A DNA stretch of 64,000 nt from Falciphora oryzae (lineage: Eukaryota > Ascomycota > Sordariomycetes > Magnaporthales > Magnaporthaceae). The notes beneath the pieces are model-generated. The model saw only the letters and a list, made by a program, of their open reading frames with translations. It had not been told where the DNA came from and did no database searches. Where the stretch lies: contig JNVV01000021.1 of assembly GCA_000733355.1 (NCBI GenBank), positions 398,480 to 462,479 of the forward strand, written 5' to 3'. Within the stretch, counting starts at the first letter, position 1, and each line of letters opens with the position of its first letter. Below are positions 55,506 to 64,000 of the stretch, in pieces. The position numbers and the translations under genes are program-made.

Positions 55506-56591
55506 ATGCAACGTCATCCGAAGACGTTTCAGCCCTTTGGTAGACCAAGTAACTGCATCTCCCAGCTCAAGTGCCTGCTCGAGGACGTCCAGCCTCCAGA
55601 GAGTCTTGGCGACGACATCTCCATCCAATACTGCCGCTCAGCCTTTGTCGGGTTGGCCAGGCCGGTCATTGTCTGCGAACATCTCCAAGACATCATCACC
55701 AAAGCATGCAAAGATCTCATTCCAGATCTCGAGACCAGCTTAGTCTCTGTCTTGTTAACCAAGATTGTCAAGGTCAAGACCATCGGTTCAAGGGCCGCCA
55801 ATGCCCCTGCCCCTCAGGAATCACCCCTGGATTTGTCACAAGCCTTGGCCGACCTGGATGCAGATGGGAATCACCACGCAATAGAAGGAACGAGGGATGT
55901 CTTTTTTGTCCCTTCGTCTACGGACACGTACACTTTTAGCTGCCCCGAGCCTGCAGCCAGGGATTCAACCCCCAAACTCGAGATCAACGGCCTCGAATTG
56001 CCATTTGACAACAAAACTCGGACGTGGTATCCATACTCGCTATGCGCAGGACAGCCTCACCACCTAACTGGGAGCCTCCCTCTCCGGCAACTGCCCTGGT
56101 CAACGGCCAAGACGCCAATTCCTCAATCTCTTCCCGTGGGCCTCGCCATGGACGCGGCCGAGTTCCTGCAAGTCGCCGATATCCAGCGGGCCATTGTTCG
56201 TGTTGGCACCATCTGTTCAACGATGGGTCCGACTGAGGATGAGGTTGAGTCATTGCAGACAGGGCTTCCGACGAGCAATGGAATCTTCTCCCTAGGCTTC
56301 AACGAGCCGACGATAGAGAATCTTGTCAGCCTGAGGCAGTATCGCGACCTCCGCGACGCGGTGGCACGGAAAATTAAGCCTATTCCGGAGGAGTTCAACC
56401 GTCCCATTGATCTTTTCACGTGGCTGTCGAGAACACCCCCTGACACGGCCATCGAGGTCATTGCGGCCAAAATCAGCGCATGCACTGGAAGGGATCGGAC
56501 CCGGCTTCTTGCCGCCATGAAACAAAGCTCCCATTGGCCGGCAGTGGAAACAACCCCTGAAGCCCTATCAGAAGCCTGGATGACCTCCTGA
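55506..56591 (+). pseudogene. Toxin-like remnant, fragment 2 (PA14-like part)
   Basis: A 361-codon open frame. Its centre (TRDVFFVPSSTDTYTFSC, then INGLELPF) has the look of a PA14-like beta module, and it is followed by a helical region (MDAAEFLQVADIQRAIVRVG). It ends at a stop just before the frame of the next fragment takes over. Confidence 0.65.
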
Positions 56592-57400
56592 AGCTTCAGA
56601 ATATCATTTTTCTTGACGCCCGCCTTACACAAGCGACCGGCAGCGACTTTAGTGTTCCGATGGTGACGTTCTTCCGCCTCGCCCAGCCAAGCAAGACGCT
56701 CACTCCGCAACCCGAAGCTGAGGAGGCCACCGAAAGCCTTCAGTCACACCTGTCCCTCTCGCAGCACGCCAGGTCCGACGCAAACCTCATGGAGAACCGC
56801 CGAACGGCTCTTGTGGTGTACTTCCTGCAGCACGATATCATCAAGGAGCTCTTTGGGATCAAAGATACCGAGGGTCTCTTCCAGCACCTGCTCATCGACG
56901 TGCAGATGGGTCCGCAGCTGCGGACGTCGCGCATCAAGCTCGCAATCGGGATCATCTAACTCTTTGTACAGCGGTGCTTCATGGGCGAGGGAAAGGCTGT
57001 ACCAAAAGGCACTCTGACCCGCGAGGAGTGGCAGTGGCGCTCACAGCACGACATTTGGGAGGCTCACCGTAAGACGTTCCTCTATCCAGAGAACTGGCTC
57101 GATGCGAGCCTGCGCGACGACAAAAGCCCGCTCTTTGATGAGCTAGAGGCAAGTCTTATGCAAAAGGGGCTCAGCATGGAAACGTTTGCCGACTCGATAA
57201 AGGCGTACATCTACGGCCTGAATGAGATCTAGAGCCTCGAGATTGTGGCATACGTACATGACGGCCAGGTCGACTCTGCAACGGGAGCAGGAGACACGTT
57301 CCATCTCTTCGCGCGAACACGGTCTTCTCCTTACACGTTCTATTACCGCCGCTTGACCGTAAACTACAAGCCCTATGGTTGTTTTTTAGCGGCCTTGGGT
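56592..57400 (+). pseudogene. Toxin-like remnant, fragment 3 (start of neuraminidase-like part)
   Basis: One frame broken by stops at 56957 and 57230, after each of which the family likeness continues at once. It carries the most diagnostic blocks of the family: LFVQRCFMGEG, EEWQWRSQHDIWEAHR and DDKSPLFDELE, then DTFHLFARTRSSPYTFYYRR. Confidence 0.75.
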
Positions 57401-57404
57401 TAAA

Positions 57405-58136
57405 ATGGATTTGGATGTGCCTTCAGCGGAAACAGAATGGGAGGGCAAGCGGGTGAGCACAACGGGAACGTACCTGGTCCCAGTCGTTGATGGCTCACGC
57501 CTTTACGTCTTTATGCCGCGGCTTATGGCCAGGACGCTGGGGAACGACCAGAGCATGAGCATTTTTGACTCCAAAAAGCTGGGGGACCTCCGAGACCGGA
57601 AGGGCACCGCCTCTCAACCCAAGCGCATGTGGGAGCTCAGCATGGGCTGGACGGAGCTTGTAAGGGGGCGATGGTCGCCCAGGCGGGTGTGCTCCACTGG
57701 TCTCAGCATCGAGGGGGAACTTCCCGCAGTGACCGACTTCCGTTTCGAGCCCGTCTTCAGCCAGGGCTGGGCCCAAAAGGGCCTGGCGCTGCTGGTTAGC
57801 CACCAGAGCAGCTCTCCCGTCGTTGAGGCCTCTCGCGGCAAGCTCGTCGGAATGTTCATCTTCTCTGAGGACCAGATGCGTGCCGAATCGTTCAAACAGA
57901 TGCTGGCCGGACACACACCGAGCCGCCGGCCGCTGAGCATTGCCTTCCAGAAAGTCACAACCCCAAAGCTGACACGAGACGACTCTCTTAGCTCAGCGAG
58001 GAAGGACGTCCGGAAGGAGTTAGACGAGCTTTATGGCCCAAATAATAGTACGGCGGAAGGCCCATACTTTTCATCCCGTCGAAGCTCGAAAACATCAATA
58101 AATCAGCAGCCCCCTCTCGCCGGCTCGAGTCGGTAA
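57405..58136 (+). pseudogene. Toxin-like remnant, fragment 4 (neuraminidase-like part)
   Basis: A 243-codon open frame continuing the beta-rich neuraminidase-like part (VVDGSRLYVFMPRLMART, then KRMWELSMGWTELVRGRWSP). The upstream edge is a frame change near 57380; it ends at TAA 58134-58136. Confidence 0.65.
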
Positions 58137-58144
58137 CTTGGACC

Positions 58145-59599
58145 ATGTCTTACAGCGAGAACACGGCACCGCTGGGCCTTGCCCTCAGTTCTCAGCGCCC
58201 TGACGGCACTAATGTTAGCTACTTCTTGGTTCCCAAGGCGGAACTGAGAGGGGCTAAGCAGTGGGCACCGGATGTGCTAGATATGATGACCTCCATGGCC
58301 ATGGTAGATCACGGCTTCTCGGCAGAGCTCATGCAAATAGCCGCCCCTCGACAGGACCCCTTGAAGCGCGTTTTTGACTTTCTGAGGGGCAAGACCCCCC
58401 AGCAATTCCCGGGGAGCTTCGGTCGGTACGACTGCGGACCGTTGACGAAGACAGAAAAGCCGCAAGTCCGTCACCACGAACTCGCTCAGCCCATGTCCAT
58501 CTACGACTGGGAGATCGGCCTGCACTCGGTCTTGCTGGCAATAGAGCGATTTTATGCCACACAGCAGTACGATGTCGCTCTCGATGCCGCTCGTCTAGCC
58601 TTTGATCCTACCGCCGACGTCGACGTGTACCGCCCCGTGCAGGTCGCCGGAGGCCGGGGTAGCAAGACGGCCACTATCGTGCAGAAGCAGGACTTTACGC
58701 CATGCTGGCGGTTCCCGCCGTTCCAAGACATTGCACGCCGCATCGATACCAGCGGCAAGGATGAGACTTTAGATCCAGACTCATCTACGCCTACGGATAC
58801 CAACATGGCCCTACTCGAGCGCCAGTCCCACGGTGCCCTGGTCCATGCATCCACCCGCGGCCAACCCCAGGCCTACATGAAGTGGATCGTCATGAAGTAC
58901 GCCGAGATCCTGCTAGCATCGGGGGATCTGCACTTCCGGAGAGGTACCATGGAGAACCTGCCGCTCGCGACGCAGCGGTATATCGAGGCTGCGCACGTTC
59001 TAGGGCCGGAACCACCAAGATTGCCACGCCTTGTGTCCAAGCAAAAGACCAGGGTTCTTACCCTGGAGACGTACGCCTCCCTATCGAACAAAGTGGTCAG
59101 GAATGAGCTCGAGCTACCCTTCTCCGCCGAGCTCGTCCGAGCCGGCGCCGCAAATGCCCGCAAGGATCTTCCTGGAATTACAGGAGCGGACCGGGCCTCA
59201 CTCGGCATTCTGAAGACCGCCTACTTTTCAGTGCCGCTGAGTCCAAAATTCAAGGACTTACGCAATACTGTGAGCACGAGGCTGCACAATATCCGCAACT
59301 CGCTCGATATCGAAGGCCGCGCCGTGGCGTACGCACTCGTCGACCCTCCCATCGGCCCCGGTGCCCTCGCTAACCTCAGCAAGACCGGAATGGGTCTGAC
59401 CGAGGCCCTCGACAATGCGGCTGTGGAAATGATTGGGCCCCTTCCACGGCAAAGATTCGAAGTTCTCCTCCACCGCGCCCAGGAACTGGTTTCCGAGCTT
59501 CGGCCCTTCGGAGACAGACTCGTCTCGGCCATCGAGCACAAGGAAGGCGAGGCGCTTATCATTCTCCGTGCCAACATACCACCTCAGTTAGCAGGATGA
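58145..59599 (+). pseudogene. Toxin-like remnant, fragment 5 (longest unbroken part)
   Basis: A 484-codon open frame, the largest intact piece. Contains WEIGLHSVLLAIERFYATQQ, QAYMKWIVMKYAEILLASGD and RYIEAAHVLGPEP, all typical of the TcA-like helical region. It could be misread as a stand-alone gene, but both flanks continue the same family protein in other frames. Confidence 0.75.
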
Positions 59600-60300
59600 T
59601 GTATGCGCTCAAACAGCTCGGCATTTCTGAGTCTCGGCATGCAATCGAGTCTCTGAAGATCGGTCGCGCTTCTCAAGTCTCGCAGCTACAGTTTTACCTC
59701 CGCCTTATCGGCGAGGACCCCCAGACCAAGGTGCCATCACACAAAGATGTGTAGGAAGACATCACACAGGATATCGATACGCCCTCGCGCGACGATCCGC
59801 GCACGTCTTCGTACGAAAAAGCTGAAATGGGCTTGTCCCTGGCTGCGGGAACACTCAACATAGTGGCTGCCGGCATAGACGGACCGGTAGCGCCCATCTG
59901 CGCCATCCCAGAGATCGCAACCTTCGGTGTAGGCGCCACCGTAGGCATCAAGGGCACCGACATTGCTGCCATCATCCAAGCCGGGTCCACCGCTCTCAAA
60001 ACGCAATCTACGATCACCTCGGAAGCTGTCGGACTCGCCAGGTGAAAGGCCTCCCTAAGCCGGCAGCTGCAAGAGCGCAGGTTGCAAGCTAACATACGTG
60101 GGCGGGAGATCAAAGCCATCGACAAGCAGATTGAGAGGCAGCGTGTCCGGGTCCAGGCAGCTATTAAGGAGGCCGAAATGCAGCAGGCCAGCGTGGATGA
60201 CGCCCTACAAATGGAAGCCTGGCACCGCACAAAGTACACCAACGAGCGGTTGTACGAGTGTATGGAGAAGAGGCTGCGTACGCTTTATCACCAGTTACAC
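59596..60300 (+). pseudogene. Toxin-like remnant, fragment 6 (hydrophobic and coiled-coil part)
   Basis: One frame interrupted by TAG at 59752 and TGA at 60043. Includes a Gly/Ala/Ile-rich hydrophobic stretch (59827-60000) and a long helical segment (IKAIDKQIERQRVRVQAAIK) followed by WHRTKYTNERLYE. In TcA proteins this zone corresponds to the central channel. Confidence 0.7.
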
Positions 60301-60885
60301 CCTGGCCATGAGCGCCGCGCAGAAAGCCGAGAAATCGCTCTCATTTGAGCAGGGACGCTCCATCTCGGTCCTCCGACCGGCTGCGGGGTACTGGGACGCT
60401 TCTCACGATGGGCTCTTCGCCGCTGACGACCTTTGGCTGGATCTGAAGCGGCTGGAACAGCTTTCCACCGAGGGCGTGCCCAACAATTTTGAGATCAACA
60501 GGACAACCTCCCTTCGCCAGATTGCGCCCCTTGCTCTCATCAGCCTCCGCTACAACGGCACCGCCACCTTCTCCCTCGACGAGAGCCTCTTCGATACGGA
60601 CTTCCCCGGCCACTATATGTGCCGCCTCCGCTCCGCCGCCGCCTCGATCCCGGCCGTCGTCAGCCCGCACGGCGGCGTCAACGCCACGCTCACACTCCAA
60701 AGCCACAAGTACCGCGTCTCGCCGACGGCCACGACGGGCGCCGAGTACGCGTCCGCGGACCGCTCGGACTTCCGGTACGGCCGCGTGCCCATCTCCTCGG
60801 TGGCCATCAGCACCGGCTCACACGACGCCGGCGTCTTCGAGCTGTCCTTTGCGGGCGCAAAGTACATGCCCTTCGAGGGCGCGGA
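60300..60885 (+). pseudogene. Toxin-like remnant, fragment 7
   Basis: Open without stops. Contains WLDLKRLEQLS, DESLFDTDFPGHYMCRLRS and RYGRVPISSVAISTGSHDAG, the conserved C-terminal beta-rich block of the family. The frame changes near 60885. Confidence 0.75.
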
Positions 60886-61491
60886 GCCGTCTCCACCTGG
60901 CGCCTCGACCTGCCGGCCGAGCTGCCCCGGTTCGACTACGAGACCATCGGCGGCGTCGTCCTGCACCTGCAGTACACGGCGCAGGACGGGGGGGCGCGCC
61001 TGCGCAAGGCGGCGGGGGAGGCCGTACAGGACCTCGCCAGGGCGGTGCAGGCCGAGGGGGCCGGCCCGGAGGGCTTCTGGGGCTTCTGGGACCTCAAGAA
61101 TGACTTTGTCAACGAATGGCACGACTTCTCGTGGAGGCTGCTGCAGGCGCGCGAGAAGGGGAAGGAGGCGGATGTCAACATGAAGCTGGGCAATCTGAAG
61201 AACTGCCTGCCGTTCTGGTCGAGGAAGCAGTCAAAGCTTGCTGTGCGGTCTGTGGCGCTGGCGTCGAAGAATGCTGATCTCGCCAGGGCCTTGACTATTG
61301 AGGGGGTCGCGACGGAGAAAGGTGACGTCACCACCGTCGGCAGCTGCACGATGCAGACCTGGCCGGGGCTGCAGGGCGTCAAGAGCCTGGATAGCTGGGA
61401 GGTCAAGGTTGGTGGTGGCATGAGGGTGGTGGGGGACAAGGAGGACAAGGCTGACGGTGTGTTCTTGCTGGTCAACTATGCTTTCGACTAG
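60886..61491 (+). pseudogene. Toxin-like remnant, fragment 8 (C-terminus)
   Basis: Open to a normal stop at 61489-61491. Begins with STWRLDLPAELPRFDYETIG and LHLQYTAQDGG, the family's C-terminal signature, followed by about 160 less conserved residues. The codon bias is strongly GC-rich like the flanking genes. Confidence 0.75.
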
Positions 61492-61539
61492 AATCGTCGG
61501 CAAGTCGACTATCATGCAGTCGGAAATTGTATTTGTATG

Positions 61540-61775
61540 AGAAATAATAAAAGAAACTCCATATAAGAAGGGAAAGGGATTCCATCTGGAAATAGGATTT
61601 CTATAGAAAGGACAGAAGAAAAAAAAAACATAAGGAATAGGAAGAGGAATAGGACATAGGAAGGAGATAGGAAGCAGGAAAAAGGATATAAAAAGGAAAA
61701 GGGATAGGAAAGAGAAACAGGATAGGAAAAGGAAATAGGGCTGGAAAAAGGAAAAAGGATTCCAAATGGAAAAAG
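61540..61775 (+). repeat. Purine-rich quasi-repeat (AGGAATAGGAAA-like)
   Basis: About 235 nt almost entirely A and G with scattered T, built from degenerate copies of a GGAATAGGAA-type word at irregular 9-14-nt spacing. It begins about 50 nt after the stop of the toxin-like remnant. Confidence 0.75.
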
Positions 61776-62105
61776 ATCCGCGAAATACGATAGTTAAATC
61801 CGACCTCGAGCTTCCACCCCCACTGGTACCTCTCGGTCCTTCCCGATTTACGGTATACCGGGCCAACAAACGCCAGCGCTTCCTATGTAGAAGTTTGGTC
61901 GGACGAACCCCATCTGAACACATTTCGGGCCTCGGGATCATCCAAGGGAACACACAACAGGAACAGGACAAGCTCGCGCCGTTCGTCCACGTAGTGGCCG
62001 TGTAAAGTTGTGATCTTGATCTTTCGGCCTCTTTTCTGCTGGCATTTGCTAACTTTTTCACGCTTCCACCAGGAATTCCCTGCACCGGCGCCGCTCAAAC
62101 AAGAT

Positions 62106-62236
62106 CGAGCATACCACCCTAAGGGTATACCCAAAAACTCCTCAACTCCGGCTGGCACTCCAGCAGCGACACAAACCCAGCCGAGCACACCACCCTCGCA
62201 GGGGATACACAGAAACTCCTCAACTCTGGCTAGCAC
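62106..62236 (+). repeat. Two-copy imperfect direct repeat, 76-nt period
   Basis: Copies begin at 62106 and 62182 with shared words CGAGCA(T/C)ACCACCCT and AAACTCCTCAACTC(C/T)GGCT. Both strands are open across it, so a repeated coding segment is possible but not shown. Confidence 0.75.
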
Positions 62237-62249
62237 ATACCCCTCCACG

Positions 62250-62560
62250 CCCGCTCCGACCCGGATGGAATCGACCTTAGAGGCTACAAGAAGTGGCTCT
62301 ATCAGAGGGTTGGAGGTCTTCGGGGGCTATATGAGGACGACAAGAGCCACAAGACGGCATTCACCAAGCAGATTCGCACAAGGTCTTCCCTAGGTTTAAC
62401 CGAGGCGGGCACAACAGGATTCGGCTACACTGCGGACGACGATGGGAATCACAAGTGGTATTGCATCAAGAAGGAAAATGAGGCGTATTCGTCGGCGAGT
62501 CTGAGCTTCGGTATATGTCTACCTATCTACCTACCTAGATATCTAATAAATACCTAAGCT
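62250..62560 (+). other. Possible remnant of a coding exon
   Basis: One plus-strand frame reads a protein-like stretch (GYKKWLYQRVGGLRGLYEDD, later TTGFGYTADDDGNHKWYCIK) of about 90 residues without an ATG in a good position, preceded in frame by a TAG at 62231-62233. The composition is unlike the flanking non-coding DNA. I do not recognise the family; it may be a gene fragment. Confidence 0.3.
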
Positions 62561-62586
62561 TTATGACCCGAAAACACACCCTCCCT

Positions 62587-64000
62587 TCAGCCCTTCAATG
62601 CTGCCAGCACATCCTGCACAATCTCTCCTGGCAGGTCAGGCCTCCTATTTAAAGCTCGAGCCGCACTAACCTTAACCTTATCATCCGGATCTTTTAGCAA
62701 TGTTGCTATGCGCAGGAGAATTGGTTTTGGCAGATCCGGCCGACCACCCAAAGCTTTGGCCACATCTCTCCTAACGAATGCCTCCTTGTCTTTGAGCAAT
62801 GCTCCCGCGCGCCTGAGAATCGACTCTGGCAAGTCCGATCGATCACTCAAAGTTTCAGCCGCAGAACGCCTAACGTGCCCTTCCCGGTCTTTTAGCAATG
62901 CTGCTATGCCCAGCAGAATCGCTTTTGGCAAGTTCGGCCGTCCACCGATGGCTCCGACCGCAGCGCACTTAACACCCCAGGGATGCGGATCCTTCAAGTA
63001 GGGAGCTGCAAGTTGGATAAGTTCCAGTGAAATATCCGGCCTTTTCCGCAGCGCGTACAAGATTCCCTCTATGACCTTAGGCCCTTCTTCCCGTATAATG
63101 GCCGCGAGGATTTTCTCTGGGAATTCCATCCCGGCCACCTCATTCACGTCTAGATATTTGAAGCGTCGGTATGGAGATAATAGCGACTGCTTCAATCGAC
63201 GGTTGAGCCTATCTCGAAGCTGACTAAACTCCGAGGCCTCTTGCGACAAAGGTACTTCGTTCAGGCAATGCATGATTAGCCATCTGTGCCGTGAATATAT
63301 GATGTCTGGGTAGCCTACGCCGTCTGGGTCGTCTAGGCCGTCTGGGTCGTCTAGGGCGCCTGGGCCGTCCGGGTGCGCGTTTCCAATCACGCGGAAGAAT
63401 TCGCAGAGCGTCTTCTCGTTGTGGTGAGAATTAGCATGAAGCAAGCCGGCAACAAAACGCCAAAAGATGTTGTAGCGATCCGTGTATACGTATTGAAGCC
63501 ATTCGTGACAGTTGGTCTCAATCTCCTTCCCGCCCTTTGTCTTGTTGAAGTCCAGGTATTTGAGCCGTTTCTGCTCGCTACCAGTTTCCCAATGCCGCAC
63601 AAAATACTTGGCCGCAAAGTACTCTTGAAAAGTCAGATGTAGGAAATGATAAGTCGTGGAGCGAATTGCTGCATGGTCGGACGTCCGGAGGAACGATAGT
63701 CCTGCGAGAATGTCATCGAATGGCTTGTCCACCAGCGACGGCGAGGATCTGTAGTGCCGATAGATGGCGTCTCTGTGCTCCGTATCAAAGTTTATCACAT
63801 CGCTGCACAGTCCAGAGAAGGCCAGGCATTCGAGCCGGCCCCCCAGGCCGTCCATCCAGCCCTCGATCTCTGAGCGAGTTGCTTTCCGAGAGGACAATCC
63901 CTTCCATTCTTTTATGCGGTCGCGATCCTTCCTCCATAGGCTCAGCTCGATGTCTCGGTATAACTGGGTCATGGTTTCTGGTGCAGATTCCGAAGGGGAG
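62587..64000 (-). CDS. NLR-like (NACHT-type) protein with HEAT-like repeats, 5' end beyond window
   Basis: The frame is open from the right edge to a stop at 62587 (about 470 codons seen). Beginning PETMTQLYRDIELSLWRKD, with LECLAFSGL and the block HFLHLTFQEYFAAKYFVRHW, it matches the region just C-terminal to the NACHT nucleotide-binding domain of fungal NLR/STAND proteins; the NACHT domain itself would lie beyond the edge. A 33-residue repeat array (about residues 324-456 counted from the Met at 63972) with the pattern ALLKD...VRR.AA.AL..RPDLP..IL follows, as in HEAT-type repeats. An Asp-Pro-rich insertion (LDDPDGLDDPDG) comes from an 18-nt tandem repeat. Fungal NLRs act in non-self recognition and programmed cell death; the trigger of this one is unknown. 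Confidence 0.82.
   Translation of the reverse strand, partial: SPSESAPETMTQLYRDIELSLWRKDRDRIKEWKGLSSRKATRSEIEGWMDGLGGRLECLAFSGLCSDVINFDTEHRDAIYRHYRSSPSLVDKPFDDILAGLSFLRTSDHAAIRSTTYHFLHLTFQEYFAAKYFVRHWETGSEQKRLKYLDFNKTKGGKEIETNCHEWLQYVYTDRYNIFWRFVAGLLHANSHHNEKTLCEFFRVIGNAHPDGPGALDDPDGLDDPDGVGYPDIIYSRHRWLIMHCLNEVPLSQEASEFSQLRDRLNRRLKQSLLSPYRRFKYLDVNEVAGMEFPEKILAAIIREEGPKVIEGILYALRKRPDISLELIQLAAPYLKDPHPWGVKCAAVGAIGGRPNLPKAILLGIAALLKDREGHVRRSAAETLSDRSDLPESILRRAGALLKDKEAFVRRDVAKALGGRPDLPKPILLRIATLLKDPDDKVKVSAARALNRRPDLPGEIVQDVLAALKG
62605..63003 (-). repeat. HEAT-like protein repeats, four units of 33-34 codons
   Basis: Three 33-codon units and one 34-codon unit in tandem at the C-terminus of the NLR-like protein, e.g. 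ALLKDREGHVRRSAAETL and ALLKDKEAFVRRDVAKAL. The most alike units share most positions. Confidence 0.85.
63301..63372. repeat. 18-nt tandem repeat inside NLR-like coding sequence
   Basis: Two identical units (63319-63336 and 63337-63354, GCCGTCTGGGTCGTCTAG) flanked by two diverged ones. On the minus strand they encode the repeated Asp-Pro-Asp-Gly segment. The length is a multiple of three, so copy-number changes keep the frame. Confidence 0.9.

Larger units (their letters stand above)
55117..61491 (+). pseudogene. Decayed TcA-like (insecticidal toxin complex A-subunit-like) gene
   Basis: Eight collinear open fragments in changing frames together resemble the middle and C-terminal parts of bacterial toxin-complex A subunits, large pore-forming delivery proteins. 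Order: a helical region; a PA14-like stretch (about 55860-56080); a neuraminidase-like part beginning with the hallmark WEAHRKTFLYPENWLD near 57058-57105; a long helical channel/shell segment; and the C-terminal beta-rich block ending at a normal stop at 61489. The coding likeness covers about 2,100 codons against roughly 2,500 for full family members, so the N-terminal part is absent. Internal stops lie at about 55360, 56957, 57230, 57381, 59752 and 60043, and frame changes near 55505, 56580, 57380, 58140, 59595, 60300 and 60885. Likeness resumes directly after several stops with no intron signals, so I call it a pseudogene rather than a spliced gene. Bacterial-to-fungal transfer of the family is the usual explanation for such genes in fungi; here it is inferred. 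Confidence 0.85.
61492..62586. other. Intergenic region with purine tract and tandem repeat
   Basis: About 1.1 kb between the toxin-like remnant (+) and the NLR-like gene (-). Contains the purine quasi-repeat (61540-61775), a two-copy 76-nt repeat (62106-62236) and a possible coding remnant at about 62250-62560, each described separately. Confidence 0.6.

Noticed and set aside
58145..59599. A stand-alone 484-residue gene
   Set aside because: Both flanks continue the same TcA-like protein in other frames, so it is a fragment of the pseudogene.

Overview
The window is nuclear DNA of a filamentous ascomycete, most likely a Sordariomycete of the Sordariales/Chaetomiaceae type. Genes are GC-rich, have short GT-AG introns with CTGAC/CTAAC-like branch sites, and lie on both strands. 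Products such as Mediator subunit 19, Nop16, a carnitine-pathway trimethyllysine dioxygenase and calcineurin A have the form I know from Neurospora relatives. There is no bacterial operon layout, rRNA or CRISPR array, and I saw no intact transposon or convincing tRNA.

Left third (1-28 kb), a conventional gene-bearing region: a mucin-like single-pass membrane protein cut by the left edge (-), an alpha/beta-hydrolase (lipase-like) protein with a charged coiled-coil tail (-), MED19 (-), a 14-helix MFS transporter of the vacuolar basic amino acid type (+), a four-helix MARVEL protein (+), NOP16 (-) and trimethyllysine dioxygenase (+) as a divergent pair over a GATA-site cluster, calcineurin A (+), and a cyclase-family protein (-). 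I resolved exon structures by reading frame, splice signals and family fit.

Middle (28.2-46.5 kb): about 15.5 kb with no credible gene, full of low-complexity and microsatellite DNA, leading to one Zn2Cys6 transcription factor with an 18-residue polyglutamine run. This looks like the long regulatory upstream region of a developmental regulator.

Right quarter (49.5-64 kb), an accessory-looking region: an unrecognised two-exon gene whose reading frame is interrupted by one in-frame TGA, an FHA-plus-kinase protein, a 6.4-kb decayed gene resembling the A (TcA-like) subunit of bacterial insecticidal toxin complexes (at least six frame changes and six internal stops), a purine-rich quasi-repeat tract, and the C-terminal part of an NLR-like protein with 33-residue HEAT-like repeats that leaves through the right edge. 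The step from conserved housekeeping genes to kinase, broken toxin-like gene and NLR is the most interesting part of the window.

Genes in the left part do not form a pathway. In the right part a functional link between the FHA kinase, the toxin-like remnant and the NLR is only an inference from proximity.
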